DNA of 64,000 bases from Streptomyces sp. Je 1-332 (GTDB lineage Bacteria > Actinomycetota > Actinomycetes > Streptomycetales > Streptomycetaceae): the NCBI RefSeq assembly GCF_040730185.1, contig NZ_CP160402.1, positions 1,488,001-1,552,000 on the forward strand, read 5' to 3'. Below are positions 1 to 8,538 of the stretch, piece by piece. Position 1 is the stretch's first letter. Each line of letters begins with the position of its first letter. The position numbers and the translations under genes are program-made. The notes under the pieces are model-generated. The model saw only the letters and a list, made by a program, of their open reading frames with translations. It ran no database searches and was not told the origin of the DNA.

Positions 1-709
1 TCGCGACGGTCTCGCGCACCGTGACCACATCGGGGATGTCGGCGGTGAACTTGCCGGCGCGGGCGCGGACCTTCCCGGTGATGCGGGAGAGCCTGAAGAC
101 GCGCTCGGCGCCTCGGTCACGGTCCCAGCCCGCGAGGTACCAGTGACCGCGCCAGCACTCGAGCGCCCACGGCTCGACGTGGCGCTGCTCGGGGCGGGCG
201 GCGGTGGCCTTGCGGTAGTCGAAGACGACGGGGCGGCGGTCGCGGCAGGCGAGCATCAGCGGCTCGAAGGACGCCTCGTGCACGGGGATGCGCGGTTCGA
301 GCGCACTGTGCGTCCCGTACGGGTCGACGTCCTCCGGCAGGCCGGCGGCGCGCAGCTTCTGCAGGGCGCCGCTGGCGGCTCCGGCGAGCCTGGCCTGCTG
401 CCAGACCTTGGCCGCGAGGCCGAGCGCGGCGGCTTCCTCGGCGTCGATGGTGATGGGCGGCAGGCGGTTGCTGTCGCGGCGGGCGAGGTAGCCCACCTCG
501 CCGTCGAGATTCTCCACCGTCTCGATGACCAGGCCGAGTTCACGCAGATCGTCCTTGTCGCGCTCGAACATCCGGTTGAAGGAGTCGTCGGACCCCGCCT
601 CCAGATAGGCCTCGATGGACTCGCGCAGTTCGCGCTTGCTGAGCGGCCGCCGCGTCCCGAGCAGACACAGCGCCAGGTTCATCAGCCGCTCGGCCTTGGC
701 AATGGCCAT
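1..709 (-). CDS. pafB: WYL-domain transcriptional regulator, PafB/PafC type (3' end outside window)
   Basis: A minus-strand reading frame starts at an ATG at 709, behind a GAAAGGG ribosome site, and stays open to base 1, so about 236 N-terminal residues are visible. Residues 1-60 look like a DeoR-type winged helix (AERLMNLALCLL, then SKRELRESIE). A WYL domain follows, with the signature GHWYLAGWD and the arginine-rich FRLSRI strand. In mycobacteria PafB and PafC are paired WYL proteins encoded next to pafA that activate the DNA-damage response. Here the gene lies downstream of pafA and two FKBP genes on the same strand. I call it pafB because it is the first WYL gene after pafA; pafC would be expected just beyond the left edge. 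The family is secure; PafB versus PafC is inference. Confidence 0.75.
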   Translation of the reverse strand, partial: MAIAKAERLMNLALCLLGTRRPLSKRELRESIEAYLEAGSDDSFNRMFERDKDDLRELGLVIETVENLDGEVGYLARRDSNRLPPITIDAEEAAALGLAAKVWQQARLAGAASGALQKLRAAGLPEDVDPYGTHSALEPRIPVHEASFEPLMLACRDRRPVVFDYRKATAARPEQRHVEPWALECWRGHWYLAGWDRDRGAERVFRLSRITGKVRARAGKFTADIPDVVTVRETVA

Positions 710-776
710 CGACGCCCTTTCTCAACAGTGCTTCCGACCGCCGACCGTACCGCCCCGGGGTGTCGTGGGAAAAGCC

Positions 777-806
777 GAGGCCCATGCCGGAACCGGCATG
801 GGCCTC
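777..806 (-). terminator. Hairpin downstream of the short FKBP gene
   Basis: A 12-bp perfect stem (777-788 pairs with 795-806, loop 789-794) lies just after the FKBP stop. Next to it, 815-828 is a perfect 14-bp palindrome (GGTCTGATCAGACC). Together they probably end FKBP transcription before the WYL regulator. There is no clear U tract. Confidence 0.55.
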
Positions 807-842
807 GAGGGACAGGTCTGATCAGACCCTGTCCTCGGACAT

Positions 843-882
843 CGCGCAGTCGTCGCTCGGACGTCGCGCAGTCGTCGCTCGG
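843..882. repeat. Short direct repeat of about 18 bp, two copies
   Basis: CGCGCAGTCGTCGCTCGG occurs at 843-860 and again at 865-882, separated by four bases, immediately downstream of the FKBP stop codon. It is non-coding as far as I can see and probably a local duplication. Confidence 0.6.
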
Positions 883-889
883 TCGTCTC

Positions 890-1264
890 TCAGACGGCGA
901 CGAGGTCGCAGACGAAGATCAGCGTCTCGCCGGGGGCGATACGGCCGCCACCGGCGCCGCGCTCGCCGTACGCCAGGTGCGAGGGGATGGTCAGCTTGCG
1001 GCGGCCGCCGACCTTCATGCCCTGGACACCCTGGTCCCAGCCTGCGATGACCTGACCGGCGCCCAGCTGGAACGCGAGCGGGTTGCCGCGGTTCCAGGAG
1101 GCGTCGAACTCTTCACCGGTGGAGAAGGAAACTCCCACGTAGTGGACCTGCACGGTGTCGCCGGCCTTGGCCTCCGGGCCGTCGCCCTCCCAGATGTCCA
1201 CGATCTCGAGGTCGGTGGGGACCGGGCCGTCGGGGAAGTCGATCTCGGGCTTGTCGATGCTCAC
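890..1264 (-). CDS. FKBP-type peptidyl-prolyl cis-trans isomerase, cytosolic single domain
   Basis: A 124-residue protein made of one FKBP domain with no signal peptide. Family hallmarks are VHYVGVSFSTGEEFDASW, the VIAGWDQGVQGMKVGGRR segment lining the active site, the LAYGERG turn and a C-terminal LIFVCDLVAV strand. It catalyses proline isomerisation during folding. I prefer the GTG at 1264, because AGGAG lies 10 bases before it; the ATG at 1273 is in frame but only one base from AGGAG. It lies 46 bases downstream of a second FKBP gene and shares its strand with pafA and the WYL regulator, so it may belong to a protein-quality-control operon. Confidence 0.9.
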   Translation of the reverse strand: MSIDKPEIDFPDGPVPTDLEIVDIWEGDGPEAKAGDTVQVHYVGVSFSTGEEFDASWNRGNPLAFQLGAGQVIAGWDQGVQGMKVGGRRKLTIPSHLAYGERGAGGGRIAPGETLIFVCDLVAV

Positions 1265-1310
1265 GTTGCTCATGCTCCTGCTTTGATACGAATGGCCAGC
1301 TGGGACAGTG

Positions 1311-2312
1311 TTACATCTTCGCGAGGATGTCCACGGTGAAGACCAGCGTGGAGTCCTTCTTGATGGGGCTGCCCTGCGGCGGCTGGTCGCCGTACCCGAG
1401 CTTCGGGGGGACGACGACCAGGACGCGGCTGCCGACCTTCTTGCCGGTCAGGCCCTGCGCCCAGCCCTTGACGACCTGCGCCAGCTGGAACGAGGCCAGC
1501 TCGTTCCTCTTGTACGAGGAGTCGAACTCCTTGCCGTCGGCCCACAGCACGCCCTTGTACTGGCACAGGAGGCTGTCGGTCTCCTTGATCTCCTCGCCGT
1601 CGCCCTCGAGGATGTAGTTCGCCACGAGCTTCTTCGGGGCGTCCTTCTTCGGGACGTCGATCGAGGGGGCCTTGCCGTCCGTGTTCGTGCCGACCTTGGG
1701 CAGGTCGATGTTGGACTGCGCGACCTCCTTGCCCTTGGCCGAGCTCTTGGAGCTGAACGTGCCCACCAGATCGACGACGAAGACCAGCGTGTCGTCGCCC
1801 TTGATGCCCGCCTGCTTGTTGCCCTCGGTGCCGTAACCCATCTTCGGCGGGATCGCGAGCTCCACACGGCTGTCGAGCTTCTTGCCGACCAGGGCCTGGT
1901 CCCAGCCGGGGATGACCTGAGCGGTGCCGATCGGGAAGACGGTGGGGTTACCGCGGTCGTACGAGTTGTCGAAGACCTTGGCCGTCGCCCAGATCTGGCC
2001 GAGGTAGTTCGCCTGGAGGTAGTCGCCCTTCTTGACCTCGGCGCCCTTGCCCTGGATCAGGGTCTTGACCGCCAGGTCGGAGGACGGCTTCCCGGACCCC
2101 TTGGCGATGGTCGGCTTCTGGCCGAACTTGTTCCCCTTCGTGATCTCGGGCACCGGCCCGTCCACGATCTTCGCCGTCGGCGCGGCCGAGGTCGAGTTGG
2201 AGGGCGACGGGCTGTCGCTGGACTTGGCCTTGTCGGCCTTCTTGTCGTCACCACACCCGGCCAGTGTCAGCAGGCCGGCCGGAACAGCAAGGAGGAGTGA
2301 GCGTCGGCGCAC
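1311..2312 (-). CDS. Two-domain FKBP-type isomerase lipoprotein
   Basis: A 333-residue exported protein. The start is a GTG at 2312 with GAGG eight bases upstream. The N terminus is RRRSLLLAVPAGLLTLAGC, a signal peptide ending in a lipobox (LAGC); the leading arginines also resemble a Tat signal. A Ser/Lys/Pro-rich linker is followed by two FKBP domains at about 90-190 and 225-333, each with its own FKBP core (VIPGWDQALVGKKLDSR and VVKGWAQGLTGKKVGSR). It should act in folding at the outer face of the membrane. The second domain has VKGWAQG where the first has IPGWDQA, so its active site may be weaker. It sits between pafA and the cytosolic FKBP gene. Confidence 0.88.
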   Translation of the reverse strand: MRRRSLLLAVPAGLLTLAGCGDDKKADKAKSSDSPSPSNSTSAAPTAKIVDGPVPEITKGNKFGQKPTIAKGSGKPSSDLAVKTLIQGKGAEVKKGDYLQANYLGQIWATAKVFDNSYDRGNPTVFPIGTAQVIPGWDQALVGKKLDSRVELAIPPKMGYGTEGNKQAGIKGDDTLVFVVDLVGTFSSKSSAKGKEVAQSNIDLPKVGTNTDGKAPSIDVPKKDAPKKLVANYILEGDGEEIKETDSLLCQYKGVLWADGKEFDSSYKRNELASFQLAQVVKGWAQGLTGKKVGSRVLVVVPPKLGYGDQPPQGSPIKKDSTLVFTVDILAKM

Positions 2313-2375
2313 GGTGGGGGCCTCGTATCGGTCGATCTTGTCGGTTGGCGTGCGCGCAACTCTACGCATGGAGAA

Positions 2376-2404
2376 GGGCGCCGTACGAGGAACGTACGGC
2401 GCCC
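2376..2404 (-). terminator. Hairpin after pafA
   Basis: A 12-bp perfect stem (2376-2387 with 2393-2404) and a 5-nt loop. On the minus strand it is followed by TTCTCC. It lies 39 bases beyond the pafA stop, so the FKBP genes probably need another promoter or read-through. Confidence 0.65.
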
Positions 2405-2442
2405 CGCGTTGCGTTCCCGCAACGCACCTCCTGTATCAGGGA

Positions 2443-3804
2443 TTACATTCCGGCGATCAGTTTCTCCACCCGGTCGTCGACCGATCGGAAGGGGTCCTTG
2501 CACAACACCGTGCGCTGTGCCTGGTCGTTGAGCTTCAGGTGCACCCAGTCGACCGTGAAGTCACGGCGCTGCTCCTGGGCCCTGCGGATGAAGTCGCCGC
2601 GCAGCCGCGCGCGCGTGGTCTGCGGCGGCACCGACTTGCCTTCGAAGATCTTCAAGTCGTTGCAGATACGGGCGGCTTGCCCCTTCTTCTCCAGGAGGTA
2701 GTACAGCCCGCGACGGCGGTGGATGTCGTGATACGCGAGGTCTATCTGCGCGACTCGCGGATGCGACATGGTCATGTTGTTCTTCGCTCGGTACCGCTCG
2801 ATGAGCTTGTACTTCATGACCCAGTCGATCTCGGTGCCGATGCGGTCGAGGTCCTCGGCCTCGATCGCGTCGAGCGTGCGGCCCCACAGCTCCAGGACCT
2901 GCTCGACCGTGCCCGTGCGGATGCCGCGGCGGTCCACGAAGTCCACGGCCTTCTCGTAGTACTCGCGCTGGACCTCGAGGGCGGAGGCCTCGCGGCCGCT
3001 GGCCAGACGCACCTTGCGCCGGCCCGTGATGTCGTGACTGACCTCGCGGATCGCCCGGATCGGGTTCTCCAGGGTCAGGTCGCGCATCACCGTGCCCGCC
3101 TCGATCATGCGCAGCACGAGGTCGGTGGCTCCGACCTTCAGGAGCATGGTCGTCTCGGACATGTTCGAGTCACCGACGATGACGTGCAGCCTGCGGTAGC
3201 GCTCGGCGTCCGCGTGCGGCTCGTCGCGGGTGTTGATGATCGGCCGGGAGCGGGTGGTCGCGGAGGAGACCCCTTCCCAGATGTGCTCGGCACGCTGACT
3301 GACGCAGTACACGGCGCCGCGCGGAGTCTGCAGCACCTTGCCCGCGCCGCACAGCAGCTGTCGCGTGACGAGGAAGGGAATGAGGATGTCCGCGAGCCGC
3401 GAGAACTCCCCGTGCCGGGCCACCAGATAGTTCTCGTGGCAGCCGTAGGAGTTTCCCGCCGAGTCGGTGTTGTTCTTGAAGAGATAGACGTCGCCCGCGA
3501 TTCCCTCCTCGTGCAGGCGGCGTTCGGCGTCGACGAGCAGGCCTTCCAGAATGCGCTCGCCCGCCTTGTCGTGCGTGACCAGCTCGGTCACGTTGTCACA
3601 TTCCGGTGTTGCGTATTCCGGATGTGACCCGACGTCAAGATAGAGGCGGGCGCCGTTCCGCAGAAAGACGTTGCTGCTGCGGCCCCATGAGACAACACGG
3701 CGGAAGAGGTAGCGCGCCACCTCGTCAGGCGACAGACGGCGCTGTCCCCTAAACGTGCACGTGACGCCGTACTCATTCTCCAGCCCGAAAATGCGGCGGT
3801 CCAT
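2443..3804 (-). CDS. pafA: Pup--protein ligase
   Basis: A 453-residue carboxylate-amine ligase that joins the C-terminal glutamate of deamidated Pup to substrate lysines, using ATP. The glutamine-synthetase-like fold shows in FGLENEYG (Glu9, nucleotide/Mg site) and [17 protein letters not shown] (Asp57, the catalytic Asp equivalent). The [15 protein letters not shown] block and the [16 protein letters not shown] block are typical of PafA and Dop. Length is normal for PafA, and the Dop-specific loop after the first strand is absent. The ATG at 3804 has no Shine-Dalgarno sequence; a TAATGT box ends six bases before it, so the message may be leaderless. The gene follows an MFS gene by 9 bases. 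Confidence 0.97.
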   Translation of the reverse strand: MDRRIFGLENEYGVTCTFRGQRRLSPDEVARYLFRRVVSWGRSSNVFLRNGARLYLDVGSHPEYATPECDNVTELVTHDKAGERILEGLLVDAERRLHEEGIAGDVYLFKNNTDSAGNSYGCHENYLVARHGEFSRLADILIPFLVTRQLLCGAGKVLQTPRGAVYCVSQRAEHIWEGVSSATTRSRPIINTRDEPHADAERYRRLHVIVGDSNMSETTMLLKVGATDLVLRMIEAGTVMRDLTLENPIRAIREVSHDITGRRKVRLASGREASALEVQREYYEKAVDFVDRRGIRTGTVEQVLELWGRTLDAIEAEDLDRIGTEIDWVMKYKLIERYRAKNNMTMSHPRVAQIDLAYHDIHRRRGLYYLLEKKGQAARICNDLKIFEGKSVPPQTTRARLRGDFIRRAQEQRRDFTVDWVHLKLNDQAQRTVLCKDPFRSVDDRVEKLIAGM

Positions 3805-3810
3805 GACTGA

Positions 3811-3816
3811 ACATTA
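3811..3816 (-). promoter_or_regulatory. Candidate -10 box for a leaderless pafA transcript
   Basis: On the minus strand TAATGT is followed by six bases and then the pafA ATG, which is the spacing of a leaderless start. The TAA of this box is also the stop codon of the upstream MFS gene. No good TTGAC box is visible at -35. Confidence 0.45.
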
Positions 3817-5073
3817 CGCCTGATGCCCTGCCCTGAAACCGGGTTCGACGGCACCGTTTCGATCATTTTCCGATGAACCCGCAACGACCGCCGGATCAGC
3901 GGGGACCGCGAGCACCCGAGCCGTGGCCAGCAGAACGAGCAGCGCGGCGACACCCGCACCCCCCGGAACGGCGAAACCCCATACCGTCCCACCCCACTCC
4001 ACGACCGGCCCCGCGACCGCCGTGCCGAGCGACGCGCCGACCGTGAACGTGGTCACGAGCCAGGAGAACGCCTCGGTGACCGTGCCCCGCGGCGCATGCC
4101 GGTCCACGATGATGAACGCGCACGCGAGCGCCGGCGCGAGGAAGACTCCGGCGACGGCCGCGAGGCCCGTCATGGCCACCGCGCCCGGCGTCAGCGTCAA
4201 CGGCCAGTAGCAGAGGGCGAGCAGGGCCACCAGGACGGTCAGCCGCCGCTCCGGCACGCCGGCCCACTGCCGCGCCCCGTACACGGAACCGCCGACAAGG
4301 GCTCCCAGCCCGAGCGCCGCCATCATCCAGCCGTACACCGCGTCACCGCCGTGCCCGTCCGCGTACGACACACCGGCGACCGTGATGGAGCCGAGCGCCA
4401 TGCCGATGAAGAGGAAGGCGCCGAGCAGCGCGATGAGCCCGGGTGAGCGCAGCGCGCCCAGCCAGTGCGCCTTACGGGGAGCCGAGCGCCACGCGCGCGA
4501 GGGCTGCGACATCACCACGGAGAGGGCACCGAGCACACCGATGACGTTCACCACGAGCAACGCGGCCTGCTCCGACCAGAGCGCGACGCAGGCCGTGACG
4601 AGCAGCGGCCCGACGGTGAACATGATCTCCTGGGCGATGGCGTCCATGGCGTACGCCTTGTGCACCTGCTCCTCCTTGCCGAGGACGCTCGGCCACAGCG
4701 CGCGCAGGCCACCTTCGAGGGGCGGCGTGAAGAGGCCCGCCACCCCCACCGCGACATACGCCACGCCGAGCGAATCGGGCCCGGTGAAGGCGAACGCCGC
4801 CATTCCGAGGGCAGAGACGGCCGCGGAGGGAAGCTGGATCCGCGGCTGCCCGTACAGGTCCACCAAGCGGCCGAGCAGCGGCTGGCCCACCGCGTTGGCC
4901 ACGCTGTACACCGCTGCGAGGGCGCCGGCCAGGCTGTAGCTCCCGCCCTCGGCGCGGATGAACAGCACGATGGCGATCGCGGCCGTCGCGTTCGGCAGCC
5001 GGCCCACCAGGGTGCCTGCGAGCAGCCGCCCGGCGTGTCTCGTCCGAAGAATCTCCGTGTATCCACCAGCCAT
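3814..5073 (-). CDS. MFS transporter, probable efflux
   Basis: A 419-residue major facilitator with about 12 hydrophobic segments. The loop GRLVDLYGQPR between helices 2 and 3 is the MFS signature region, and charged residues are confined to loops. The ATG at 5073 is preceded by GGAGAGGGGCGGGA. It is divergent from a LacI-type regulator 130 bases away with a palindrome between them, so the regulator probably controls it. Its stop codon is only 9 bases from pafA, so read-through could also feed pafA. The substrate cannot be told from sequence. Confidence 0.85.
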   Translation of the reverse strand: MAGGYTEILRTRHAGRLLAGTLVGRLPNATAAIAIVLFIRAEGGSYSLAGALAAVYSVANAVGQPLLGRLVDLYGQPRIQLPSAAVSALGMAAFAFTGPDSLGVAYVAVGVAGLFTPPLEGGLRALWPSVLGKEEQVHKAYAMDAIAQEIMFTVGPLLVTACVALWSEQAALLVVNVIGVLGALSVVMSQPSRAWRSAPRKAHWLGALRSPGLIALLGAFLFIGMALGSITVAGVSYADGHGGDAVYGWMMAALGLGALVGGSVYGARQWAGVPERRLTVLVALLALCYWPLTLTPGAVAMTGLAAVAGVFLAPALACAFIIVDRHAPRGTVTEAFSWLVTTFTVGASLGTAVAGPVVEWGGTVWGFAVPGGAGVAALLVLLATARVLAVPADPAVVAGSSENDRNGAVEPGFRAGHQA

Positions 5074-5112
5074 GATTCCCGCCCCTCTCCCTGCGCCGCC
5101 GCGCCGAGGTTT

Positions 5113-5139
5113 TACGTATAACGTCGAGCGTCATACGTA
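5113..5139. promoter_or_regulatory. Inverted repeat, likely operator of the LacI-type regulator
   Basis: TACGTATAACG, a five-base spacer, then CGTCATACGTA: two 11-base arms with one mismatch. It lies in the only space between the divergent MFS and LacI-family genes and is AT-rich compared with its surroundings. Confidence 0.6.
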
Positions 5140-5204
5140 CCATGAGCGCTCACCGCGGGTCCATCCCGATCTCCCCCGCGGCACCGACCAGGGAGGTACC
5201 AGTA

Positions 5205-6230
5205 GTGGCCGGGCCAGAGCAGGAGACCACAGGGCCACGCCCCACGAGCCGCGACGTCGCACGCGCCGCCGGGGTGTCCCAGGCCACCGTCTCCCTCGTG
5301 TTCGGCGACAAGTGGCGAGGACGCGTCGCCGAGCGCACCGCCGAACGCGTCCGGGCCACCGCCCGCGAGCTCGGCTACCGGCCGAACCTCGCCGCCCGCA
5401 ACCTCCGCCTCGGGAGTACCAGGACGGCCCTCCTCGTCGTCCCGGCCCTCACCAACGAGTTCTTCGCCCGCGTCTACACCGGAGCCGCCCGCGTCGCCGC
5501 CGAGAACGGCTTCGGCGTCGTCCTCTACCCCTCCCCCGAGGGCATCGGCCCCGCCCGCGACCCCTTCGACTCCAGCCGCGCCGCCCTCGACGGCATCCTC
5601 GCCTCCTCCATCGCCTCCGACGCCCTCGCCACCATCCAGGGCGACGCACTCCCCCTGGTGATGCTCGACAGCGACCCCGCGGGCAGCCTCGGCGCGGCCA
5701 CCGTCAACCTCGACATCGGCGACGGAATGCGCCGGACCGCCGAGCACCTGCTCGCCCTGGGCCACCGCGACTTCCTGCACCTCACCGCCGACGTCGACTC
5801 CTGGACCTTCGACGTCCGCTCCGACGCCCTCACCGCGGCGCTGACGGGCACCGACGCGGTCCTGCGCACCGCTCGGGCACTCCTCACCGTCGAGGACGCC
5901 CGCTCGGCCACCGAGGCCGCCCTCTCCGCACCCGGACCCCGCCCCACCGCGCTCGTGTGCGACGACGACATCCTCGCCGCGGGCGCCTGCAAAGCGGCCC
6001 GCCGCCTCGGCCTGCGCGTACCCGAAGACCTCTCCGTGACCGGCTTCGACGACCTCACCCTCGCCACCGCAGTGGAACCCGAACTCACCACCGTGCGACT
6101 ACCGGCCGAGCAGTTCGGCGAACGCGGCATGACCTCCCTGCTCGCCGTCCTGGAAGGCCGCACACCCCAGGCCGACACGCTCCCCGTCGAACTGGTGATC
6201 CGAGGCTCGACGGCCCCCGCCGCCCGCTAG
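5205..6230 (+). CDS. LacI/GalR-family transcriptional regulator
   Basis: A 341-residue repressor. The start is a GTG at 5205 with GGAGG eight bases upstream; an in-frame ATG at 5142 has no ribosome site and falls inside the promoter region. Residues 15-60 form the LacI helix-turn-helix and hinge (SRDVARAAGVSQATVSLVFG, then GYRPNLAARNLR). A periplasmic-binding-like effector domain fills the rest, with the typical SVTGFDDL strand near residue 275. Its recognition helix, and so its operator, should resemble other LacI members. It is divergent from the MFS gene and convergent with prcA. This pair interrupts the Pup-proteasome genes. Confidence 0.92.
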   Translation: MAGPEQETTGPRPTSRDVARAAGVSQATVSLVFGDKWRGRVAERTAERVRATARELGYRPNLAARNLRLGSTRTALLVVPALTNEFFARVYTGAARVAAENGFGVVLYPSPEGIGPARDPFDSSRAALDGILASSIASDALATIQGDALPLVMLDSDPAGSLGAATVNLDIGDGMRRTAEHLLALGHRDFLHLTADVDSWTFDVRSDALTAALTGTDAVLRTARALLTVEDARSATEAALSAPGPRPTALVCDDDILAAGACKAARRLGLRVPEDLSVTGFDDLTLATAVEPELTTVRLPAEQFGERGMTSLLAVLEGRTPQADTLPVELVIRGSTAPAAR

Positions 6231-6246
6231 ACACCTTCTGGACATA

Positions 6247-6292
6247 CGTGTGCCCCGTGTCCCGGCCACAGGGCCGGCACACGGGGCACACG
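6247..6292. terminator. Strong bidirectional hairpin between the LacI-type gene and prcA
   Basis: A perfect 14-bp outer stem (6247-6260 with 6279-6292) encloses a second stem (CCGGCC/GGCCGG). It sits between two convergent stop codons. Confidence 0.8.
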
Positions 6293-6306
6293 AGAAACAG
6301 ACTCAC

Positions 6307-7071
6307 CTACTCCTCATCGGAGTCGGCATCCAGCTCTTCGTTGTCGGACGCAGCATCCGTAGGAGCCGACGCGCCCCCTTCGAGCAGCCGCGCGAGCTGA
6401 CGCCCGACGATCCGCTTGAACTTGCGCTGCTGCGGCCGCGTACGGTCGAGCACCGCCACCTCCAAGCGCTCCGCGGGGATCTCCCGCTCGCTGCCGTTGG
6501 TGTCACGGGACAGCGACTGCACCGCCAGCTTCAGCGCCTCGGCGAGCGTCATCCCGTCACGATGGCGCTGATCGAGAAACGCGCTGATCTGTTCGGCGTT
6601 GCCACCGACCGCGACCGAGCCGTGCTCGTCCACGATCGAACCGTCATGCGGCAGCCGGTAGATCTGATCGGCGTCGGCCGTCTCACCCACCTCGGCGACG
6701 ACCAACTCCACCTCGTACGGCTTCTCGGCCTGGCTCGAGAAGATCGTGCCCAGCGTCTGGGCATAGACGTTCGCGAGCCCACGGGCCGTCACATCGTCAC
6801 GGTCGTACGTGTACCCCCGCAGATCCGCGTACCGCACACCGCCGATCCGCAGGTTCTCGTACTCGTTGTACTTGCCGGCGGCCGCGAAGCCGATCCGGTC
6901 ATAGATCTCGCTGAACTTGTGCAGCGCACGGGACGGGTTCTCGCCGACGAACACGATGCCATCGGCGAACTGCAGCACAACAAGACTGCGACCACGGGCG
7001 ATGCCCTTGCGGGCGTATTCCGCCCGGTCGGCCATGGCCTGCTGGGGTGAGACATAGAACGGCGTCGACAC
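6307..7071 (-). CDS. prcA: 20S proteasome subunit alpha
   Basis: A 254-residue alpha subunit that forms the outer gated rings of the 20S core. The N terminus [28 protein letters not shown] is the actinobacterial alpha signature: the gating tail and helix H0 that dock on the ATPase ring. It has no Thr1 propeptide site, so it is non-catalytic. The acidic C-terminal extension (about residues 230-254) is typical of the actinobacterial protein. The start is a GTG at 7071 with GGA about eight bases upstream. It follows prcB by 60 bases on the same strand and is probably cotranscribed with it. Confidence 0.97.
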   Translation of the reverse strand: MSTPFYVSPQQAMADRAEYARKGIARGRSLVVLQFADGIVFVGENPSRALHKFSEIYDRIGFAAAGKYNEYENLRIGGVRYADLRGYTYDRDDVTARGLANVYAQTLGTIFSSQAEKPYEVELVVAEVGETADADQIYRLPHDGSIVDEHGSVAVGGNAEQISAFLDQRHRDGMTLAEALKLAVQSLSRDTNGSEREIPAERLEVAVLDRTRPQQRKFKRIVGRQLARLLEGGASAPTDAASDNEELDADSDEE

Positions 7072-7131
7072 CGGCTATCCGTCCCTTTCTGTCAGTGACT
7101 GAAACTGAAGTCAGTGGCGAATACGGATCGA

Positions 7132-7977
7132 TCAGAGCAGCGAGGCCCGCGGGCCGTCGGGCTGCTCCAGGCGCCGCTCCAGAATCGAGCGGGCGATCTC
7201 GGAGGACTCCTCGTCCCCCAGCCGCCGGAACCCCTCGTCGGAGATCACGGTGACGATCGGATAGATCCGGCGGGCCACGTCCGGACCACCGGTCGCCGAG
7301 TCGTCGTCCGCCGCGTCGTACAGCGCCTGCACGACGAGCGTCGTCGCTTCCTCCTCCGACAGGTCCTTGCGGTAGAGCTTCTTCATCGCCCCACGCGCGA
7401 AGACCGAACCAGAGCCGGTGGCCGCGAAGCCGTGCTCCTCGGAACGGCCGCCCGTGACGTCGTAACTGAAGATGCGCCCCTTCTCGCGGTCCACGTCATA
7501 CCCCGCGAAGAGCGGGACAACGGCCAGGCCCTGCATGGCCATTCCCAGGTTCGACCGGATCATCGTCGACAGCCGATTCGCCTTGCCCTCCAGGGAAAGC
7601 GTGGCCCCCTCGACCTTCTCGAAGTGCTCGAGCTCCAACTGGAAGAGCTTGACCATCTCCACGGCGAGCCCGGCGGTGCCGGCGATGCCGACCGCTGAGT
7701 ACTCGTCAGCCGGGAAGACCTTCTCGATGTCGCGCTGCGCGATCACGTTGCCCATGGTCGCCCGCCGGTCACCGGCGAGCACCACGCCACCGGGGAACGT
7801 GGTCGCCACGATGGTCGTGCCGTGCGGCGCCTCGATCACACCCTGCGTGGGCGGCAACTGCCGGTTGCCCGGCAGGATGTCGGGCTGATGCTCGGACAGA
7901 AAGTCCATGAACGACGAAGAACCAGGCGTCAGGAAGGCAGCTGGTAGACGCCCGGTGCTACGAGTGTTGGCTTCCAC
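7132..7977 (-). CDS. prcB: 20S proteasome subunit beta, with propeptide
   Basis: A 281-residue precursor of the catalytic beta subunit. The GTG at 7977 has GGAAGGAAA just upstream; this gives the [17 protein letters not shown] terminus known for Streptomyces. The propeptide of 53 residues ends in PHG, and autocatalytic cleavage would expose Thr54 ([21 protein letters not shown]), the N-terminal nucleophile. The conserved Asp and Lys of the active site (GDRRAT and the region after it) are present. It assembles with PrcA into the alpha7-beta7-beta7-alpha7 core. The start lies within a short upstream reading frame that ends at 7929, so translation may be coupled if that frame is used. Confidence 0.97.
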   Translation of the reverse strand: MEANTRSTGRLPAAFLTPGSSSFMDFLSEHQPDILPGNRQLPPTQGVIEAPHGTTIVATTFPGGVVLAGDRRATMGNVIAQRDIEKVFPADEYSAVGIAGTAGLAVEMVKLFQLELEHFEKVEGATLSLEGKANRLSTMIRSNLGMAMQGLAVVPLFAGYDVDREKGRIFSYDVTGGRSEEHGFAATGSGSVFARGAMKKLYRKDLSEEEATTLVVQALYDAADDDSATGGPDVARRIYPIVTVISDEGFRRLGDEESSEIARSILERRLEQPDGPRASLL

Positions 7978-8090
7978 GCGTTTCCTTCCAGGTAAGTGAC
8001 GGCCGGGCGCTGAGCGCCGGGAGCGTATCCCAACTCGCCGGTGGCCGAATTGCAGTTGAAGCGAATTACGTCTGAACGGCTGTTCGTCAC
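7929..8090 (-). CDS. Possible small protein encoded between pup and prcB
   Basis: A 53-residue frame from a GTG at 8090 to a stop at 7929, overlapping the first 49 bases of prcB in another frame. The product reads as an ordinary protein ([18 protein letters not shown], then [10 protein letters not shown], ending YQLPS) rather than the arginine-rich junk of shadow frames. Against it, third-position GC is about 70 percent, lower than in neighbouring genes, and there is no good Shine-Dalgarno at the GTG; an ATG at 8123 is also possible. I do not recognise a family. If real it would be translated through the prcB ribosome site and could couple prcB to upstream translation. Confidence 0.4.
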   Translation of the reverse strand: MTNSRSDVIRFNCNSATGELGYAPGAQRPAVTYLEGNAWKPTLVAPGVYQLPS

Positions 8091-8195
8091 GGACCCTACC
8101 CGCCTCGCAGCGGTGATCCACATGTGCGGTCCAGGGCGTTGAGGTGCGTGGCCCGATACCGTGCCACGCCCTCCCCGCGCCGCGTCCGCCAGGCT

Positions 8196-8414
8196 CTACT
8201 GTCCGCCCTTTTGTACGAACGAACGTACGAAGTCCTCTGCGTTCTCCTCGAGCACATCATCGATTTCATCGAGAACGGAGTCCACGTCGTCGCTCAGCTT
8301 CTCCTGGCGCTCCTTGAGGTCTTCGGAGCCCTGCGCTTCCTCAGCCTGCTCCTCGACCTCCTCGTTGGTACGCGTGGCCTTCTGCTGTCCGCCGCCGGTG
8401 TCCTTGGTCGCCAT
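8196..8414 (-). CDS. pup: Prokaryotic ubiquitin-like protein Pup
   Basis: A 72-residue, acidic, disordered tag protein. The centre ([23 protein letters not shown]) forms the helix that binds the coiled coils of the ATPase ring. The C-terminal half carries the conserved [16 protein letters not shown]. The last residues are GGQ, not GGE, so Dop must deamidate the terminal glutamine before PafA can ligate it. GAGG lies three bases upstream of the ATG. It sits between dop and prcB, the usual actinobacterial position; a TATAGGGT box on the minus strand at 8455-8462 could be its -10 region. Confidence 0.98.
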   Translation of the reverse strand: MATKDTGGGQQKATRTNEEVEEQAEEAQGSEDLKERQEKLSDDVDSVLDEIDDVLEENAEDFVRSFVQKGGQ

Positions 8415-8538
8415 CTACCTCACCCCGCTCGTTAGGTGCGATGTACTTGATCAGACCCTATAAGCCAGGCCTGACATCGGCCCCGTAGTTACTGCAACGT
8501 CCGGGGACCACCTCGATGATTCCCACACGCCGGGTCTT

